Shown one piece after another: positions 52,698 through 56,012 of a stretch of 56,012 nt of DNA. The first letter of the stretch is position 1, and each line of letters starts with the position of its first letter. The DNA is from Metabacillus bambusae (lineage in GTDB: Bacteria > Bacillota > Bacilli > Bacillales > Bacillaceae), in the NCBI RefSeq assembly GCF_017497975.1, contig NZ_JAGDEL010000033.1, positions 1-56,012 on the forward strand. Direction: 5' to 3'. Below the pieces are notes generated by a model. The model saw nothing but the letters and a program-made list of their open reading frames with translations. It made no database searches and was not told the origin of the DNA. Both the position numbers and the translations under genes were made by a program.

Positions 52698-53183
52698 ATG
52701 GAGACGCTTATTAAGAATTTAAATTTAGAAGCTAAAGGACTTTGGTTACCAATAACGATATCAATAATTTTACTATTGGTTGCTCTTCTAATGCCAAAGA
52801 AGAATATAGGTTGGAGAGAACTTTATATTACAATGGGTGTAATCGGACTTGTAACTTGGGTTGCAGATGGCATATTTGCCAGATTTTTAGATTTAGTTGA
52901 TTTTGGTCATCCTAAAATTTCAGGTATAGGTGAACTTATAACGTATAGCTTTGTTCCTTCATCACTTGCAGTTATTTATTTAAACTACTTAAATCAAGCG
53001 AATAGGTGGAAATTAGTAATAATATTTACACTCATTTCAATTTTAATTGAATGGTCAGTGGTCCAGGTAGGGTATATGAAACTTACTCATTGGAACCATC
53101 TGTTTAGCATACCTATATTCATTATTGTGTATAGTATCATCCTACCTTTACACTTTAAGCTAATACAATGCAATAAAGATTAA
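52698..53183 (+). CDS. CBO0543-type multi-helix membrane protein
   Basis: The 161-residue product has five hydrophobic helices and short loops (LWLPITISIILLLVALLMP; YITMGVIGLVTWVADGIFA; ITYSFVPSSLAVIYLNYL; LVIIFTLISILIEWSVVQVG; LFSIPIFIIVYSIILPLHF). The pattern, with an Asp or Glu in the middle helices and a Trp-rich VQVGYMKLTHWNH loop, fits the CBO0543 family of Firmicute membrane proteins of unknown function. A TTAGGGGAC site precedes the ATG. It stands alone. Confidence 0.7.
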   Translation: METLIKNLNLEAKGLWLPITISIILLLVALLMPKKNIGWRELYITMGVIGLVTWVADGIFARFLDLVDFGHPKISGIGELITYSFVPSSLAVIYLNYLNQANRWKLVIIFTLISILIEWSVVQVGYMKLTHWNHLFSIPIFIIVYSIILPLHFKLIQCNKD

Positions 53184-53439
53184 ATGAATACATAACTATA
53201 AAGTGGCTTTTTTCAAACTTATTAACAGGGACCTATTCAAATTGATGAGTGGGTCTTCTTTTCTTTGTTTAGAATATTTTTTCGAACATACAAACTAAAA
53301 ATATGCCCTCCTTATGATACAATCGTGATGTTCATAATGATATCTTGTTGAATTCTTGCTCATGCAACAACGAGTATAATCCTATAATTACATGACCATT
53401 TCATATGAAACGAAATATCCTCAAGAAGGAGAAAGGCAT

Positions 53440-55890
53440 TTGAACATAAAATTAAACCGAAAAATCATTATAGAAATGTGCGGTTCCTCCTCCTTCAAAA
53501 GAGGGGACGCATTTTATCGCGCGAATAAAGTAACATTTGAATATTACAGTCCTGATGGTTGTGAAGCAACTGTTTCAGGTACGGAAGATTTCTATGTCAC
53601 CATTGATCAGGATAAAGGTGGAGATTTTCACACGAAATGTAGCTGTCCCACACTTGCTTCCTTTCAAAAGGATTGTCAGCATGTTGCCGCTGTTTTACTG
53701 TCGATTTACGAACATCAGCGTAATGGAACTATTCCTATTAGTAGAAGCAACCATCAGTCTGAGTCTACAACAAATTCATCATTAACAAATGATCTATTGT
53801 CCCTTTTTAATGAACAGCCTTTACGTTCAAGTGGCCATCAGCTCCACTTTGAAAACAGGCAAGTACTTGATACTGAGCTCATGTGTAAACCTATTACTAT
53901 AGGCAAGGGACGCTATATGTTTGGAATAGAAATCAAGATTGGTCCAATTAATGTTCAAAATATTAGGGGATTTCTCGAGCATGTGAAGATTGGAAGACCA
54001 TGCTTGCTTTCTAATTCATTCACATACAATCCAAACCTTCATTGTTTTCCAAAAGAAACAGATGAGGTGATTAAGCAGCTCATTGAAATTATCTATGATG
54101 AAAAGATGTATCTTGGGGCATTGCCGGAACCTTCAGATTACGTAAGTCATAATCATCTCTTATTAATTCCTCCATCTTCTTGGAATAAGCTTTTTCCATT
54201 ACTAGAGAAAGCACCCTTTGTGAAGCTGGAAAATGACGGATATATATATGAAGGTCTTCAATTATCCAATGAGCCACTTTCTTTACAGTTTGACTTTACT
54301 GATACAGAGGGCAGGGGATATCACCTGAAGATCAAAGGGATGAATCGAATGGTTGTATTGGAATCATATAATTCTGTCCTTTCAGATGGAAAACTAATTA
54401 AGCTTAAAAGTGAGGACTGCAAACGACTTTTACACCTAAAAGAGATGCTAGATGGTTCAGGAACGAATCAAATTCCGATTCCTCAGGAGCAAGTTGGTAT
54501 CTTTCTAGATAAAGTGGTGCCAGGCTTAAAAAAATTAGGCCATGTACAATTATCGGGAAGTATGCTGGAACAGCTTGAAAAGACACCGTTAATAGCCAAG
54601 CTATACTTAGATAGGGTGAAAAATCGCCTGCTTGCAGGGATAGAGTTTCATTATGAAAATGTGGTGATTAATCCATTGGAAAGTTCCCCCAAGCTCCAAT
54701 CAAGCTCTATTCTCATAAGGGATGTAGAGAAGGAGGAGGAGATTTTGCAGCTTATGGATAACAGCTCGTTCGCCAAGACGGACGGCGGCTACTTTTTGCA
54801 TAATGAAGAACTGGAGTATGAATTTTTATACCATGTTGTTCCAAAGCTCCAAAAGCTTGTCCAATTATATGCGACTACAGCAGTGAGAAACCGAATATTT
54901 ACAGGAAATGCTCGGCCTCAGATTAGGATAAAGATGAAAAAGGAGAGAACGAATTGGCTGGAATTCAAATTTGAAATGGACGGGATTCCAGAACAACACA
55001 TTCGAGAAGTACTTTTGGCTCTAGAGGAAAAGCGAAAGTACTACCGCTTAAGGAATGGATCGATCCTCTCGTTGGAAACTAGGGAATTTGAAGAAATTAA
55101 ACGCTTCATGAATGCACTTCCTGTACAGAATGAAGATCTAGAAAGTGGCTTGAATGTACCTATTGTCCGAGGTTTACAGCTATTAGATACTGTTGATGAT
55201 ACTAATACCTTTACAGTAGAGGAATCGTTTCGTCAGTTTTTGGAAAATCTTAAAAATCCAGACAGATTGAAATTTGACGTACCAAAAAGTCTGGAGCCGA
55301 TTTTACGGGACTACCAAAAACATGGCTACAAATGGATGAAAACACTTGCTCATTATGGGTTTGGAGGGATCCTTGCAGATGATATGGGATTAGGGAAAAC
55401 GCTGCAAAGCATTACGTTTGTACGATCAGAGCTTGCTAACATTCGTAATAAGCAGCATCCGGCACTTATTGTTTGCCCCTCATCCTTGACGTATAACTGG
55501 CTTAGTGAATTCATGAAATTTGCCCCTGATGTCCAAGCTGTTGTCATTGATGGTGATAAAACAGAACGGTGCAATATCCAGAAGGATGTAAAAGATATAG
55601 ATGTAGTCATTACATCTTACCCGTTGTTGCGAAGGGACATTAAATGGTACGAAAAACAAGCCTTTCACATTGTTTTTTTGATGAGGCTCAAGCCTTTAAA
55701 AACCCGGTTACTCAAACAGCAAAAGCGGTGAAGAAGCTTCAAGTAGATTATCGCTTTGCCCTCACAGGTACACCTGTAGAGAATTCACTTGAGGAGCTAT
55801 GGTCGATTTTTCACGTTGTCTTTCCAGAACTATTCCAAGGATTAAAGGATTATAGTAACCTCACAAGAAAAGCGATTGCTCGGAGTAATA
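53440..55890 (+). pseudogene. SWIM-domain SNF2-family helicase, frameshifted and IS-interrupted
   Basis: TTG at 53440 follows GGAG by 8 bases. The N-terminus has a SWIM zinc motif (CSCPTL ... CQH) near residues 67-85, then a long SNF2-associated region to about 610, then SNF2 motifs: RDYQKHGYKWM, ILADDMGLGKTLQSI (Walker A), ALIVCPSSLTYNW and DVVITSYPLLRRD. At the T-run 55673-55679 the frame shifts; one more T gives HIVFFDEAQAFKN (Walker B), continuing through FALTGTPVENSLEELWSIF. Homology then stops after NLTRKAIAR at about 55885, where IS sequence begins. The whole helicase C domain is missing from the window. The gene is inactive unless the frameshift is a read error and the IS has excised. 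Confidence 0.85.
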
Positions 55891-55894
55891 TGGT

Positions 55895-55947
55895 ACCTAT
55901 AGATAGGACACTTATAAAAGAGTGTTTCATCTATAGGTATTTTTTTA
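55895..55947 (+). terminator. Stem-loop just inside the right-hand IS end
   Basis: ACCTATAGAT (55895-55904) pairs perfectly with ATCTATAGGT (55929-55938), and inside it ACACT pairs with AGTGT. A T-run follows. This is a strong inward-facing terminator at the very end of the element, expected to block transcription from the host gene into the transposase. Confidence 0.75.
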
Positions 55948-55986
55948 TATACTTTAATTTCAAGATAATGGGGATTAGGGGACAAC

Positions 55987-56012
55987 ATGAGTAAAATAAC
56001 ATTTTCAACTAA
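55987..56012 (+). CDS. Transposase N-terminus, cut by window edge
   Basis: ATG at 55987 with AGGGGA about 5 bases upstream opens MSKITFST, still reading at the last base. The short basic start fits the OrfA N-terminus of IS3-type elements, but eight residues are too few to prove it. Its place behind an IS end and insulating hairpin is the main support. Confidence 0.4.

Larger units (their letters stand above)
55891..56012 (+). mobile_element. Start of an insertion sequence inserted in the SNF2 helicase gene
   Basis: TGGTACCTATAGATAGGACA at 55891 begins non-helicase sequence. It starts with TG like IS3-family ends and is followed by a stem-loop and, after about 50 bases, a ribosome site and a new ORF. 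The element runs off the window. Its terminal sequence differs from the IS end at 1-301, so it is a different element with the same kind of layout. Confidence 0.65.

Overview
The window comes from a low-GC, endospore-forming Firmicute, most likely a Bacillaceae member (Bacillus sensu lato). Evidence: AT-rich codon use, strong AGGAGG-type ribosome sites, a CotB spore-coat protein, a GerAB-type germination permease, CspB-, YesL-, YesM- and YesN-type proteins, cre-like sites, and dispersed intergenic repeats familiar from Bacillus genomes. Both window edges lie inside IS3-like elements.

Layout. 1-301: end of an IS with a stop-interrupted transposase. 323-4295 (minus): a hypothetical gene, then a group holding cotB, a 51-residue membrane peptide, an ArsB-like pump and a second CotB-like protein. 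4548-5435: a divergent spermidine-synthase paralogue. 5642-6319 (minus): an N-formylglutamate-amidohydrolase-like protein facing 6650-15575 (plus), the most distinctive locus. There, a fused amidoligase/ATP-grasp protein, a MurF-like ligase, PEP mutase, phosphonopyruvate decarboxylase, a fused cytidylyltransferase/2-aminoethylphosphonate (AEP) transaminase and a Nudix hydrolase form one tight operon. The last four predict PEP to phosphonopyruvate to phosphonoacetaldehyde to AEP to CMP-AEP. The first two predict amide-bond synthesis. No known phosphonate natural-product or cell-surface AEP transferase is present, so the final product is unknown.

15714-23385: an orphan germination permease, HAD phosphatase, cold-shock protein, a hypothetical gene, a GntR-regulated short-chain dehydrogenase with a truncated second copy, and a secreted SpoIID-like protein that appears to start at CTG. 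23693-34168: a catabolite-controlled carbohydrate locus with a binding protein, two permeases, a YesM/YesN two-component pair, a beta-mannosidase broken by one frameshift, and mannonate dehydratase. 34278-36190: an MFS transporter flanked by inverted copies of a MITE-like repeat. 36336-41254: aminoglycoside-phosphotransferase-fold kinase, alpha/beta hydrolase, CorA, and small membrane proteins.

41912-52440: a second sugar ABC importer, then a four-gene exporter operon (ATPase, lipoprotein adaptor, giant FtsX permease, second ATPase with an AbrB-like tail), then YesL and an aldo/keto reductase. Neither sugar importer has its own ATPase, so both probably use a shared MsmX-type subunit from elsewhere. 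52698-56012: a membrane protein and a SWIM/SNF2 helicase broken by a homopolymer frameshift and then by a new IS whose start lies at the window edge.
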